In this document: piece by piece, positions 63,364-64,000 of the stretch
How the letters are laid out: the number at the start of each line of letters is the position of its first letter
How positions within the stretch are numbered: position 1 is the stretch's first letter
Assembly: GCA_947488905.1 (NCBI GenBank)
Contig: CANLBJ010000010.1
Span: 1-64,000, forward strand
Reading direction: 5' to 3'
Length of the DNA: 64,000 nt
Source of the DNA: Ulvibacter algarum
GTDB lineage: Bacteria > Bacteroidota > Bacteroidia > Flavobacteriales > Flavobacteriaceae
Notes under the pieces: model-generated
The model's database searches: none
Seen by the model: the letters and a program-made list of their open reading frames with translations, nothing else
Told to the model about the DNA's origin: nothing
Made by a program: the position numbers and the translations under genes

Positions 63364-64000
63364 TGGACTTAGAAGCTCAAATAGACGAAAAAAAACTACC
63401 TAAACACATTGCAATCATAATGGATGGCAATGGTCGTTGGGCAAAACAACAAGGTTTTTTAAGAGCCATAGGCCATCAAAATGGCACTAAAGCTGTACGT
63501 GAAACCGTTGAAACATGCGCAAAAATTAATGTGCCTTACCTCACGCTATATGCCTTCTCAACAGAAAATTGGAACCGTCCTAAGCTAGAAGTTGAAACGC
63601 TAATGAAACTTTTAGTGTCTTCTCTAAAGAAGGAGATCAAAACCTTACAGGATAATAACATCAAGCTAAACGCAATAGGCAATCTTGAGTCATTACCAAA
63701 AAAGGCACAAAGAGAACTTCAAGATGTTATAAGTAAGACCAAGGGAAACAGTAGGATGACCCTGACATTAGCACTAAGTTATGGAGCGAGAGAAGAAATC
63801 ACAAAAACTATTCGTGAGATTAGTCTTAAAGTGAAAAATAACCTAATTTCGCCGCTTGATATTGATGAACGTTTAGTAAACGACCATCTGTATACCAATA
63901 ACTTGCCAGATGTAGATTTATTAATACGTACCAGCGGAGAGCAGCGTATAAGTAATTTCTTATTGTGGCAAATTGCTTATGCAGAATTATCATTTACTGA
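63363..64000 (+). CDS. uppS: Undecaprenyl diphosphate synthase (3' end outside window)
   Basis: Makes the C55 carrier lipid for peptidoglycan and other glycans from FPP and IPP. About 212 residues are in the window. Asp21 of the catalytic HIAIIMDGNGRWAKQQG motif, TLYAFSTENWNRP, and the late DLLIRTSGEQRISNFLLWQ segment are present; the C terminus is cut by the right edge. The start overlaps the stop of the PorG-like gene by one base. Confidence 0.95.
   Translation, partial: MDLEAQIDEKKLPKHIAIIMDGNGRWAKQQGFLRAIGHQNGTKAVRETVETCAKINVPYLTLYAFSTENWNRPKLEVETLMKLLVSSLKKEIKTLQDNNIKLNAIGNLESLPKKAQRELQDVISKTKGNSRMTLTLALSYGAREEITKTIREISLKVKNNLISPLDIDERLVNDHLYTNNLPDVDLLIRTSGEQRISNFLLWQIAYAELSFT

Overview
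The window is from a low-GC, gliding-type Bacteroidota, most likely a marine Flavobacteriaceae. The evidence is the gene families present (GSCFA, DUF6089/PorG-like, AsmA-like, OmpP1/FadL paired with an SGNH lipoprotein, LemA/TPM), the lack of clear Shine-Dalgarno sites, and recurrent TAnnTTTG promoter -7 boxes just upstream of genes. Species cannot be named from the sequence alone.

Layout. Bases 1-13386 (minus strand) are one giant open frame of 4462 codons that runs off the left edge. It encodes a secreted surface protein with a signal peptide, about 2,280 residues of adhesin-like domains, and more than 2,100 residues of thrombospondin-type-3-like Asp-rich repeats. The repeats are arranged in higher-order DNA modules of 393 and 621 bp. 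After an AT-rich gap come tRNA-Gly and tRNA-Leu, then mutS and a striking 126-nt cloverleaf-shaped inverted repeat.

Bases 17617-30257 are an aspartate-family amino-acid region. A thr operon (leader peptide, thrA, thrB, thrC, osmC) is preceded by a textbook-like threonine attenuator. A met operon (metY, osmC, metX, a second homoserine dehydrogenase) is preceded by a SAM-I riboswitch. metK is divergent and preceded by a SAM-II-type riboswitch, and lysA follows. Three different RNA devices therefore appear to control one branched pathway, with two homoserine dehydrogenases split between the threonine and methionine branches.

Bases 30406-45343 hold a lipoprotein amidase, a GSCFA protein, alaS, an M23 peptidase, a MerR/LemA/TPM/TPM cluster, dps, der, an Rrf2 regulator with cysH, a threonine dehydratase, a TrmH-type methyltransferase, and a HPPK-deoxynucleoside kinase fusion that lacks a normal start codon. 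Bases 45550-64000 hold an AsmA-like protein, a frameshifted exported-protein pseudogene, DUF2797, GH3, a small lipoprotein, a LAS-type peptidase, clpX-clpP-tig, a small membrane protein, the SGNH lipoprotein with FadL, a hydrolase with pdxJ, and a divergent CBS-nadK-porG-like-uppS operon, the last gene cut by the right edge.

The most interesting items are the regulatory RNAs (22746-22854 and 26999-27554), the cloverleaf element (17476-17601) and the modular repeat array (1-6560).
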